In this document: in pieces, positions 50,201 through 61,519 of the stretch
Numbering within the stretch: position 1 is the stretch's first letter
Layout of the letters: every line of letters starts with the position of its first letter
Source: Brasenia schreberi
Taxonomy: Eukaryota; Streptophyta; Magnoliopsida; Nymphaeales; Cabombaceae
Length of the DNA: 64,000 bases
NCBI GenBank assembly: GCA_036023115.1
Contig: JAYKKT010000074.1
Span: 7,642,001-7,706,000, forward strand
Direction of reading: 5' to 3'
Translations under genes and position numbers: made by a program
Notes under the pieces: generated by a model
Told to the model about the DNA's origin: nothing
The model's input: only the letters and a program-made list of their open reading frames with translations
Database searches by the model: none

Positions 50201-52078
50201 TTTCTGTTTACTTATGCTTCTGGTGTGTCATATGTGATACAAATTCTACTTCCCTTCATCTAAAGCTGTATTTGATTTCAAGTTGTTAGCTTCCAAAAAG
50301 TATGAATTAAATAGGGGATATTAACAATGTGCCGATAGATGAGGTTCTCAAATTTAATCAATGCATTATATTTTCAGGTTATGTGAGGGCGGGGAGCTAT
50401 TGGATAGGATCCTTTCCAGGTTTATACTTTCCTCAGTTGTGTCTTTGTGATGCTGGACGTGCCAAGTGATTTAGTGTAATATGTCTGTTATGCTGTTGTT
50501 CATTTTAGGGGGGGAAGATATACTGAAGAAGATGCAAAAGCAATAGTTGTACAGATACTAAACGTTGTAGCATTTTGCCACCTTCAGGGTGTTGTACATC
50601 GCGACCTGAAGCCAGAGGTTTGTTTTTCTCTTCATGAGCTTGTTCTTACTAATTTGAGGAGCATTTGAATTTTGAAAATGTTTGTTTTTTTCTTCCACGG
50701 ATACACATGGAAATTGTTTCTGCATTCACATTGCAAGTGTTTGTGGACCAGAATTTTCTTTTCACCTCTAGAGATGAAGATGCACCAATGAAGATGATTG
50801 ATTTTGGGCTTTCTGACTTCACTAGACCAGGTATTTTTTTGGTAATGACCTCAAGTAATTTCTTATGGTCTGAATGTTTGACAACACTCTTTATTCTGAA
50901 ATGTCCTTCATGATTAGGGTACCAGAACGGGGGTTAGTATCTACTTGTCATGCTCACTGTTTCACGTTGCCAATTCTACAAGATTTTCTTTGGATTGACC
51001 AAAAACCTGAGGATAAATAAGGAGAAAGTGTTGGATCTTTAGATATATTTTCATATAAATTTTCCTACACGTTTCTTTAATGTAGATCTCTCTCTCTCAC
51101 ACACACACATGCTACTTATCAGCTGACATGTGGATGATTGAAAGCTGACCAGTGTAACTAACTTTTCTTTCTTTTTTTTGCTACACCAAAACACAGTTCT
51201 GATTAAGGAATCTAAGCGTTGTTTTTTAACGAAGCAGCATTGCTGTATGCATCCATGAGATGTGATTTGTGCCAGAAAAGCTTGCCACCATGACTTTTGC
51301 ACATCAATGGTGTTTTGAGCATTAATCTCCATTTATGACCATTCTATTCATCAGATCTCACGATCGCCAACAAACTTTGTATGTGAATTTTACTTGCAGT
51401 TTACCATAGGTCTCCACTTCTAATCACACATTTGTACACAAAGACAGAGACTGATGATTGGGTGTTATGCACAGTGTCATTCTTTCTAAGATTACGGCAT
51501 TCTGTTTTGTGCAGATGAAAGATTGAATGATATTGTTGGAAGTGCATATTATGTTGCTCCCGAAGTTCTTCATAGATCATATAGCATGGAGGCAGATATT
51601 TGGAGTATAGGTGTTATCACATACATTTTATTATGTGGTAGCAGACCTTTCTGGGCTCGAACTGAGTCTGGAATATTTCGTGCTGTTCTTAGGGCAGATC
51701 CTAACTTTGATGATGCACCTTGGCCCTCAGTATCTCCTGAAGCAAAAGATTTTGTGAAAAGGCTTCTAAATAAGGATCACCGCAAAAGAATGACTGCTGC
51801 ACAGGCATTGAGTACGTTCATCTCCTATGCTCACACCATTTAATTTTGAACTTTTCCTTGAGCTTTTGGCTTCACCACTGCTTCTCGTTTTCTGCTTTCC
51901 ATATACCAGCAACTTTTGGATATTATTTATTTAGCAAGGTATACTGCTATTTTTATGTTGGCAGCACACCCATGGCTCCGGGTAGATAGTCGGCCAGTTC
52001 CTGTGGATATATTAATTTATAAGCTGGTTAAAACATATGTTCGTTCAAGTCCACTCAAACGAGCAGCTTTGAAGGTGA

Positions 52079-52111
<33 letters not shown>

Positions 52112-55100
52112 TGTGCACACAGACACCATATTATTTTACTTATATCTATGTGACTAGGGATGCTTCGATTATTTACTTTGTTGAACTGGTAAGTTCGCTG
52201 CCATTTTCTTGAGGTTGGTTAGGCATGTCACCATGTGAAGAAATGTGTTCTGCTTTTAGCATCCTGCTTATGGATTTGCTCTGCTAGGTGCTTGCTATTT
52301 TTTCATGTCTGGATCTATAATTCAGCAAGAGAATCCTATTATTCATTCCTTTGAAGTTAAATTGTAGTGATAGAGATAGAGTTGGCATTACTGCCTAGCG
52401 TTTGGCAACCCATATGTTTTAACAGGTTCCTCTGTGGTCTGTTCATGTTCTCTACAAACATGGGCATGGTGAAAGATAAGGCCTATTTTATCTTGTTTGC
52501 CTTTTCTTTTCATGAATAATAAGATCTTTCCACAAAATCCAGAAACCTTTAAGCCGCCTATTGTAACCTTTTCCTTTTGCCCTTTTTTGGGCAAGGTTAT
52601 TTGCGTCCTTTGAGGGTTTTCTGGAGGTTAAGCATGATAGCAGCGCTGATGGGGTCCAGTGTCTTCAATATCCTTGCCTTTCTAAATAATTGCAAATATT
52701 GGTGCAGGCATTGTCAAGAGCTCTGACAGAGGATGAACTATTCTACCTCACAGCCCAGTTTAAGCTCTTGGAACCTGGCAGAGATGGACGAGTGTCTCTT
52801 GAAAACTTCCGCTCGGTTTGTCATTGTGCCTTTTCCATTTCCAAGTTGACCTTTTCTGATCATGATGCATCCATAAAAAACTGCAACTTGTCTTTACATA
52901 CTTGATAGGCATTGGAGTTCATCATGCCCTGTAGTGTGAATGATTTTTTTCAATCCAAAACGTACTAATATCTTGATCGTTGGAAAACATGCAGGCTCTT
53001 CTGAGAAACGCTACTGATGCAATGAAGGAGTCTAGGGTGCTGGATACATTAAATAATGTACGCTACAACTCACTTTTTATACAAACATAGGCCTCAGGTT
53101 TATGCTATAGAAAAACAAAATTGTCTCGCTGCTCTTTAGACTTGTTGCAGAATAGATCAATGCATGTATATTCATCTATTTAGGTTGATGGTTGAGATTT
53201 TCAAACAAGTCTAAATAGCCGTATATATTAGGCAAAGATATTGTATCGTTGTTGGTTGAGATTTTAGGTTGATGGTTGAGATTTTCAAACATGTATATTC
53301 ATCTATTAGGCAAGTATATAAATGGGTCTGATATGCTTGCCATTTATATACTTACCTATTCTTGAAAATCTCAAACATTGTATCGTTGTTGCTTTACTTT
53401 TTAAATCAATCAATTCATCTATCGTCGGATTTCTACAACATGGATTACAAAAATTATGAGCATTGCTTTGGGGCGTCCCCGCCTAGCGACGTGCTGCAGA
53501 GCCCGAATGCAGTAAGAAGTAAGCAAGGGCCACTACATTTTCGCCCGAATGTAGTGAATCAATTGCAGAGAGGGTTCCCACATCATGGACGGGTGTGGGT
53601 AAAGAAGTTAGTCCCGCTACATTGCCGCCCGAATGTAGTGAAAAATTTTCAGAGAGGGTCTCCGCATTTTGATTATGGACGGATGCGGGGGGTAAGGAAG
53701 CTAGTCCTAGATAATAAGATTCGTATTGGTTCTTGGAATATCGGAACATTATCGGGTAAGCTAATAGAGGTGGTAGATACTATGATTCGGAGAAAGATTC
53801 ATATTCTATGTTTACAAGAGACAAAATGGGTTGGAGAAAAAGCAAAGGAGATAGAGGATACAGGTTTTAAATTATGGTACTCAGGTAAAGAAAAGGCCCG
53901 AAACGGAGTTGGTATTATCATAAATAAAGATTTAAAGGAGAGTGTAGTAGACATACAACGATATGGTGACCGAATCATGACATTGAAATTAGTGTTAGGA
54001 GTAGAGGTTTTGAATATAGTTTGTGCTTACGCACCCCAAGTAGGACTAGAAGATAGTATAAAGACAGTTTTTTGGGAAGAGTTAGATAAGGTGTTTCAAA
54101 AGATTCCACAAAGGGAGATGATTTGTTTAGGAGGAGATTTAAATGGACATGTCGGTAAAGAGGCATTAGGATATCAAGGGATTCATGGAAACTTTGGTTA
54201 TGGGGATATAAACGAGGAAGGTAGGGAGATTTTAAATTTTGCTATGTCATTTGATCTCTTTATAGTCAATACAATCTTCAAAAAACGAGATGAACATTTA
54301 ATTACTTATAAGAGTGGCTTATCACAAACACAAATTGATTACTTTATTTGTAGAAAAAAAGATAGAGCGTGTTGTAAAGATTGTAAGGTAATTCCAGGAG
54401 AAAGCTTAACCACCCAACATCGACTTTTAGTTATGGATTTACAAATAAAAAAATAGACAAAGAAGAAAAGAGTGCATCGAGCTATTCGGACTAAATGGTG
54501 GAACCTCAAAAGTGAGAAAGAAGATATATTTAAACAAAAAGCCCTTCAAGGAGATGTTTGGAATTATGTTGGCACACCCTCTGATATGTGGAACAATATG
54601 GCTATACATATTAGGAAAGTGGCGAAGATGTGTTAGGGGTATCTAAGGGAGGTGTACCGGCACAAAAAGAAGCTTGGTGGTGGAGTGAAGTAGTACAAAA
54701 CAAAATCAAGGCAAAGAGGGCATGTTACAAATTACATTATGCTAAGAAAACTAGTGAAACTTTAGAAGCTTATAAGAAAGCAAAGAAGGAAGCAAAAAAG
54801 GCCCTTAGTGAAGCAAAAGCTAAGATTTGGGAGGACTTATATAAAAAACTCAACTCAAAAGAGGGTGAAAGAGACATTTTTAGGATAGCTAGGGCTAGAG
54901 ATAAGAAAACTAAAGATCTTAATTATGTTAGATGCATAAAAGACGAGGATGAAAAAATTCTAGTGGCAAATGATGATATAAGAAATAGATGGAAAAACTA
55001 TTTTTATAATCTTTTTAATGAAAATAAAGATGTTAGTATTAGTTTAGGAGATTTAGCCAAGTCAGAAAAGTATATAAACCACAATTTCTACCGACGTATT

Positions 55101-56710
55101 CAAAAGAATGAGGTCAAAGAGGCTCTTAAACATATGAAGAGTGGTAAATCGGTAGGACCAGATAATATTCCTATAGAAGTTTGGAAAATACTAGGAGAAA
55201 TAGGAATCACTTGGCTCACAAGACTATTTAATGAAATATGGAAAAACCAAAAGATGCCCGAGGAATGGAGAGCTAGTACACTTATACCCATATATAAAAA
55301 CAAGGGAGACATTCAAAATTGTGCGAATTATCGAGGTATCAAGTTAATGAGTCATACTATGAAATTATGGGAAAGAATTATTGAACGTAGGTTAAGACAA
55401 GTATCAAGTACAACAGAGAACCAATTTGGATTTATGCCTGGTAGATCTACTATTGAAGCGATTCACCTTTTGAGACGTCTTATGGAACATTTTAGAGCAA
55501 AAAAGAAAGACCTTCACATGATATTTATTGATCTAGAAAAAGCTTATGATAGGGTACCGAGAGAGGTTCTTTGGAGAACTTTGGAAAGAGGTATCCCATT
55601 GACATATATTAACCTTATAAGAGACATGTATGATGGTGCAAAAACATGTGTGAGGACTCATGAAGGAACGACAGACTTCTTTGAAGTTAATATTGGGTTA
55701 CATCAAGGATCAACTTTAAGTCCATACTTATTTATAATGGTGATGGATGAGTTAACAAAACATATTCAAGATGAAGTACCTTGGTGTATGTTATTTGCAG
55801 ATGACATTGTATTAGTGGAGGAGTCTAAGGAAAAAGTTAATAGAAAATTGGAACTATGGAGAGAAACATTAGAAAACAAAGGCCTCCGACTTAGTAGAAC
55901 AAAGACAGAATATATGGAATGTAAGTTTGATCATTTGGCTACTTCAGAGGACATAGAAATTAAAATTGGCACGCATTGCATTCCCCAAAAGGAAAGTTTT
56001 AAATACCTAGGGTCAATTTTTCAAAGTGATGGAAGAATTGATGGAGATGTTACACATAGAATTAATGCTGGTTGGTTAAAATGGAGAGGAGCATCAGGTA
56101 TTCTTTGTGACAAGAAGATACCATTAAAATTAAAAGGTAAATATTATAGAGCAGCAGTTAGGCCTGCCATGTTTTATGGTTCTGAGTGTGGGCAGTTAAT
56201 CATCAACATGTACAAAAGATGTCTGTGACAGAAATGAAGATGTTGAGATGGATGAGTGGTCATACAAGAAAAGACCGTATACATAATGAGGTTATTAGAA
56301 ACAAATTAGGAGTGGCACCAATAGAGGATAAAATGAGAGAACATCGTTTAAGATGGTTTGGACATATAGAAAGAAGATCAAAAGAAGAACCTGTAAGAAG
56401 GTTAGAAAACCTAAATTTGGAAAGTATTAAAAGAGGTAGAGGACGACCACAAAAGTGTTGGAAAGAAACAATAAAGAATGATCTAGCTTATTGGGAGTTA
56501 ACTGCTAACATGGCACACGATAGAGATCTGTGGAAACAAAGAATCCATGTAGCCGACCCCGTCTAGTATGGGAAAAGGCTTAGTTGTTGTTGTTGTTGTT
56601 GTTGTTGTAATTCATCTATTTAGGTTGATGGTTGAGATTTTCAAAGATATGGCAAGTACTTAGCATGCATGCATATTAGACTTTTCCCTGCACGCATATT
56701 AGGCTGCTCA

Positions 56711-56742
<32 letters not shown>

Positions 56743-57300
56743 TATGTATGTATTGTATGCATATACATACATGTATATATGTACATATAAACAAATCCAT
56801 GTACATGCGTGCGCGCTTGAGTTTAACAGTTTGCCTCATATAATAGGACATGTTTTTTGCTCATATTACTTTGCTCGTGCTTTTTTGTCTTTACAATTGA
56901 TTTTCATTTAGATGGATCTCCTTTCAATGAGAAGGATGGACTTTGACGAGTTCTGCGCTGCTGCAATAAGCACGTATCAACTGGAAGCTCTTGAAGGGTG
57001 GGAACAAATTGCGAGCACAGCATTTCAGTATTTTGAAGAGGATGGCAACCGAGTGATCTCAGCCGATGAATTGGCTAGGGTAAGCATCAAACGTGTCAAC
57101 CGTTGATCAACTCATCTATAATTTAGTTCCTCTTTTCTTGAGTAACAAAACCCTTTTCCCAGGAAATGAATCTCGGACCTGCGGCTCATGCAATTCTTCG
57201 TGATTGGATTAGAACTTCTGACGGAAAGCTTAGTTTCCTTGGTTACACAAAATTCTTGCATGGTGTTACATTACGCAGTTCAAATCCAAGGCATCACTAG
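44220..57300 (+). CDS. CRK: CDPK-related protein kinase (CRK), 11 exons, 592 aa
   Basis: Ser/Thr kinase of the plant CDPK-related (CRK) family, which is membrane-anchored and signals with calmodulin rather than through its own working EF-hands (family knowledge). Exons read from frame continuity and GT..AG sites: 44220-44753, 49863-49993, 50378-50419, 50509-50617, 50752-50830, 51515-51811, 51965-52074, 52708-52815, 52995-53057, 56912-57079, 57163-57300 (TAG). The N-terminus MGQCYGK has a myristoylation Gly2 and a likely palmitoylated Cys4. A Pro/Ser/Ala-rich variable region covers about residues 20-125. The kinase domain covers about 140-402: glycine loop GRGHFG (147-152), ATP lysine K172, alphaC Glu191, catalytic Asp268 in HRDLKPEN, DFG Asp289, then [11 protein letters not shown]. 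The C-terminal part (435-592) has four degenerate EF-hand-like segments ([65 protein letters not shown]). Length and exon number fit the family. Introns 1 (5.1 kb) and 9 (3.85 kb) are swollen by transposons, but no exon is damaged. Confidence 0.95.
45469..48752 (-). mobile_element. hAT-superfamily DNA transposon in CRK intron 1
   Basis: A 3284-bp element. Its left end reads CACTGTTGTC and the reverse complement of its right end reads CAGTGTTGTC, giving 10-bp terminal inverted repeats with one mismatch. It is flanked by GCTGGAAT (45461-45468) and GTTGGAAT (48753-48760), an 8-bp target-site duplication with one mismatch, as expected for hAT. Both subterminal regions are crowded with CGATACG/CGTATCG words in both orientations, probably transposase-binding sites. 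It encodes a minus-strand transposase, so it lies antisense to CRK. Confidence 0.92.
45760..48257 (-). pseudogene. hAT transposase (BED finger, DUF659, dimerisation), five in-frame stops
   Basis: Starts at [12 protein letters not shown] (48257). An N-terminal BED-type zinc finger ([19 protein letters not shown]) is followed by a Ser/Arg-rich linker and a DUF659 region ([49 protein letters not shown]). Next come a C-terminal region and the hAT dimerisation motif with WWNRFGSD and [20 protein letters not shown]. Frame supports two introns (46347-46429 and 46040-46141) and an acidic last exon ending at 45760. Stops interrupt the frame at 47514-47516, 47487-47489, 46947-46949, 46557-46559 and 46243-46245. 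The last replaces the Trp expected in the ERN(W)SVFEHIH motif. I saw no frameshift. Inactive as read, although it retains the complete domain order. Confidence 0.88.
49601..49711 (-). mobile_element. RTE LINE 3'-end stub in CRK intron 1
   Basis: About 110 bp matching the 3' terminus of the RTE elements elsewhere in the window (CAACAACTAAGCC at one end, then the GGGGTCGGCTACA block), inserted antisense to CRK. It is flanked by GGATTTTAATATATTA (49585-49600) and GGATTTTAGTATATTA (49715-49730), a 16-bp target-site duplication with one mismatch. It is an extreme 5' truncation, typical of abortive target-primed reverse transcription. Confidence 0.85.
52079..52113. repeat. (TC)n(AC)n microsatellite in CRK intron 7
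   Basis: Begins four bases after the 5' splice site of intron 7. It does not disturb the GT donor. Confidence 0.9.
53423..56608 (+). mobile_element. RTE-clade LINE, near full length, in CRK intron 9
   Basis: A 3.19-kb non-LTR retrotransposon in the same orientation as CRK. It is flanked by a perfect 11-bp duplication AATTCATCTAT (53412-53422 and 56609-56619) and ends in a (TTG)n tail (about 56583-56608) instead of poly(A). The short-repeat tail, compact size and single endonuclease-RT polyprotein are RTE-clade traits (family knowledge). The insertion point lies inside an older palindromic repeat of the intron. Confidence 0.93.
53440..56569 (+). pseudogene. RTE endonuclease-reverse transcriptase polyprotein, disrupted
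   Basis: Begins near [11 protein letters not shown] (53440). After a duplicated roughly 30-residue N-terminal motif comes an AP-like endonuclease ([40 protein letters not shown]), then reverse transcriptase ([58 protein letters not shown]; active-site FADD in MLFADDIVL) and a C-terminal region ending in [11 protein letters not shown]. Three lesions were seen: a TAG at 54454-54456 after the endonuclease, a frameshift near 54625 before [10 protein letters not shown], and a 1-base loss near 56189. Cellular annotations such as craniofacial development protein 2-like usually reflect this endonuclease. Confidence 0.9.
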
Positions 57301-60300
57301 TTTTATTGTAGCCTGCTGATTCAATCAACATTGAAGATGCTAGCATGGGACACTCAGCATACGTGCCTGGCAGAATGTATATAGATCGGTCTGGTGAAGA
57401 CGCCTGTAGGTTTTCCCGGAAGCAGTGAAGATGCATTTTTCCAGTTCCTTGTCTGCACTACTCGTCGAATCCACTTCAGCTTGGATGCTGTTCATGTCAT
57501 CTTACAGATTTTTCTGTTACTCGGCCAAGAGAAGAAATCTATATGGAGCAAGGGTTTCGGGGAATCCTTTTCCTTTCACATGGATCACATATAAGAAAAT
57601 GGATTAGCTTCTGCTGAGGTCGTCATGTTGGGAGAGGTCATAAGCTGTGGGGCAGCTTAAAATGCCTTTGATTTGTTCTTTCACAATACTTGTGTTCGGG
57701 GCCAAAGAATGATGGCGCTAGTTGTCGATTATACAATTCAATTTCTATTGATTGATTTGTTGGTTTCCTTCCCCTTGATATATCAAGAGTTTTCTGTTTC
57801 TGTTTCTTGTTCATTTTCAAACCATTGAAGATTGGCTGAGTTGATTCTTGATGATAAAAATTGTAGATTCAGCAGTGCTGCTTTCGGTGGGCATCTTCGT
57901 ACGTAATGGTGGGTGCTCTATATTGTCAATAGTGTGTACCGCTTCTTCAAGCGTCCGGATCCCGTTGCCATCCTGGCAATCATGTACTCAATTAATCAAA
58001 TTGTGATTCCTGCAATCTCAGTTCTACTGTGGATTTTGTTATCAAAGATTCTTTCCTTTCGAGATAACCAAATTCCCCATTGGGTGAACGCATACGGCAT
58101 ACATAATCTTTCAGTTCCATCTAGGAATGAAAATCACGGGGGCATTTGTTGAACACTGCAATCATGAATCTCGGAATCCAAATGAAACAGAAAAAGGAAG
58201 AGAAGGAAACAGATAGAAAAAGGGAAGAATGGAGGAAGAAGATTAAAAAGAAGGATGAAACAGTAAGGTTAAGGTGTGGAGTAATGATGTAACAGGGATC
58301 CCCGCGTTCAATCGTATATGCATGACAAAGAAGTACGAGTTAATTGACATTAGATTCTATGAAGATAGTGATGAATTCAGCAACAACATTCTCTTATTTG
58401 GGCTTCAGATTGACTTCCATCTCTCGTATTTCTAGAATCAGTGCCCAAACTATTTAAGAAAATCGGATCAAGATGTTCAAAATTAAAATATTATGTAATT
58501 CCTAAAATAGTTCCAAAGTCTTCAATTCTTGACCTTAGAACTGGAAACAAATTCCAACATTTCAGTACTGTTAGTGTATATTGGTTTTGATGATCATGCT
58601 TGTAAGTTGCATCTTGCGAAACTCGGCAAAACCTCTTCATCGTCAAGTGGAATTGGATTCAGTTTTCAACAACTTCATATAAAACCCTAGCATGAATCCA
58701 AATCGGAATAAGCTACTGAATATAACAAAATCCAAATATCTAAACAGGTTGGATCCAACTTTAGAATCTTGCAAACGAAACTCAAGTTGGATTCTGAATC
58801 TCATTATGCAAGATCTAATTAAGTTGGATTACAAAATGCTAGGATCCAAACCCAACTCAGACCTGCTGGCATTAATGCTGTTGAACATATCTAAGAAACT
58901 GCCTTTTGGCCCGGAACCATTAGAAAACAAATCAGTGAAGGAAGAAATAATTCATATAATAATGTTGCAGTAAGCTAGCAGGTCTTTAATTCATCAACCA
59001 GAAAGAACAGCCAGCCACCTCAGTTGGCAATAAAATATAAACCGTGATCACATTAGCAACATCAATGAAAGACAAGCAAGAAAGAGATCTTCCTCCATTA
59101 TATGTACAACCTTCAACTGAAGTGGCCTATACATATTTTACATAATCAAGCAAGACCCTCTTGACCACCCTACCCTTGTGTTTGTCCCTTGTTTTGGTGT
59201 CAATACGCAGAAAGCGTATACAGAAAGGGAAAGCAAACCTTGTGTCTCAATCCAAAGCTATCTTGGAGAAGATGAGTGACCTGCTTCAGTTGGGTGGTAT
59301 GCACTCCAATAACACATACTTGGATTTATCATTGCGAATTTCGCAGCCCTCAACAGAATTTCTTAGATATTAAAATTCGGTGATCTAAAACAATCTTTCT
59401 ACTAATCAAATCCTTATGTATCAAATTCCTAGATGTGCAAAAAAACTAGTGGAATATAGTGCGCACTGAGTATAGCATGCAAGTTCCCTGACTTGACAAG
59501 ATAAAAGGAAGAGGATGGCCAGAGAAATATATTGTGCAAGAGTTTTGGATCTAGAATTTTTTTTAGGGTAAGGCAAACCCTCAAATAATGGAGCATGGGT
59601 TTCAAATTAACTGTGAATTATTGCTATAGTCCATGATTTTAACCGTAGGCTATACTTTTATTTAACCAAATCTGGAAGGTGAATGCCTCACGTTGCCTTA
59701 ACGTAGATGTGCCACTGTTTACCTTGACGTAGACCTGTTAGGGAATGTCAGGCTTCAAATTGATGTCCCAGTTCCACCAAAATCTGGAACGGTATAAATC
59801 AGGGTCCAGGTTTGGTTCTGGTTCTTGTTTCATTTAAAAAATCATTGAAACAAAAGTGAGAAATTAAATGCAAAACCGAAAAAGGATACAGAACCATGAA
59901 CTCCATTTCCTGTTCGGCTCCTCACCTGGTGAAACTGGGAGCTAACTGCATGGCTCTTTGGTTTTGGCTCGTTCTGGTTCTGACGTTAGCAGATAATCGG
60001 TGCACTTAGGATGTATCTGATACGAGGTTCGAGGATAATTGGACCATGACTTTTGGCCCTCACAGTTCCAAGCTCCATTGTCAATCAAAAGCAAAACCCA
60101 TTGCTCTCATGAAACTGTAGTTCAATTTGAGTAGAAAACTTTGACGCCACGAAGTGTGTCACTGCAACTAAGGGCTTCACACAAAAATTCATGTGTCTCA
60201 TTCTCTCTCGTCTTACTATCCTACCTGGTATGAAAAGTAAAACAAATATGAAGCCATGGTTCGTTGTATACCATTAAGCCTAACACCATGAATCAAACAT

Positions 60301-61288
60301 ACCCTTAAGGTTCTAGTTCAACATGCTGGGCTGGGTCTAAAGAGGCTACCAAGATCATTGACGTTTGTTGTTCTCAATTATGTCATAAAGTGGATATGCA
60401 TTAATAAGTATGAAATTACAGATATGAGGTCCATTTCTTTATTCATTTCGGTCTATAATTTCAGCCAGCTTTTGATTGTAACATTAAGTTAATATCTTTA
60501 ATTAGCAGGCGACAAGCAACTGACAAGATTGAGTGCACCAATAATCGAGGTTCAACTTGAAGGACCGACTCCTGCTTCCACAAACTTTGTTTACATATCA
60601 GAAAAGAGATGGAGATTTATGTCTACGCACCTCAATTATTCATAATTTGCAATGGGTCGGATCAAAGAGTGTAGCTGCAGCTGACCCGTACTCATTGCTC
60701 TACCCAATACGTGCCATGTTACCATCATTATATAGGGAGAGAGAAAAGAGGAGTTGATAGACTCCGTCATAATCTATTTTATTGGGTTAGACAAATGAAT
60801 GATCAAAGGAACTGTTTTTCAGGGAAAAATTAAGTACAAAGTATATTATATACCTTTTTACTTTCTTATTTATACCATCTATTTATATGATTTTACGATA
60901 CAGATTAACATGAATGACCTAGCATAAGGGTCAAGTGACTTTTATATATATACACACTTGATCCTCTCACATCTCTTCATTCATGTCTATCTCTTGTTTC
61001 TTAGTGGCATGTAGTTTCAAAATTTTTAAGGAACTTTCAAGAAATCAAAGGTATTATACCCTCGCCCATCGATTTCACCAATTCTTCCCTGGTTTCCTAA
61101 AAGTTGTTGATTTCTGTCCCCAAACAGACGTTACCCATCTGTTTATTTAGCTTCAAACTGTTAAGATGTAATTAACTTGCTTCTTAACCAATACGCCATG
61201 TACCATAAAATTCAAGATGCACCCGTACAAACAGCATAGAACATTATAATATAACGCACATATTTTTATATCTCTCTCTCTCTATACA

Positions 61289-61356
<68 letters not shown>

Positions 61357-61390
61357 CATGTATATAAATATATATGTATGTATATATATG

Positions 61391-61423
<33 letters not shown>

Positions 61424-61462
61424 GTATATATATATGTATGTATGTATGTATATATATTTGTA

Positions 61463-61519
<57 letters not shown>

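Larger units (their letters stand above)
53290..56745. repeat. Palindromic MITE-like repeat split by the RTE insertion in intron 9
   Basis: Left arm ATATGCTTGCCATTTATATAC...CTTGAAAATCTCAAAC (about 53331-53377). The mirror GGTTGAGATTTTCAAAG...ATGGCAAGTACTTAGCATGC lies just after the LINE (56624-56672), followed by (TA)n(GA)n at 56713-56741. The LINE sits in the loop. More copies of the GTTGAGATTTTCAAA motif lie upstream at 53171-53300. Confidence 0.55.

Noticed and set aside
53362..56566. Host genes encoding a craniofacial development protein 2-like endonuclease and an RNA-directed polymerase
   Set aside because: These are parts of one RTE retrotransposon with a target-site duplication and a TTG tail, lying inside a CRK intron.
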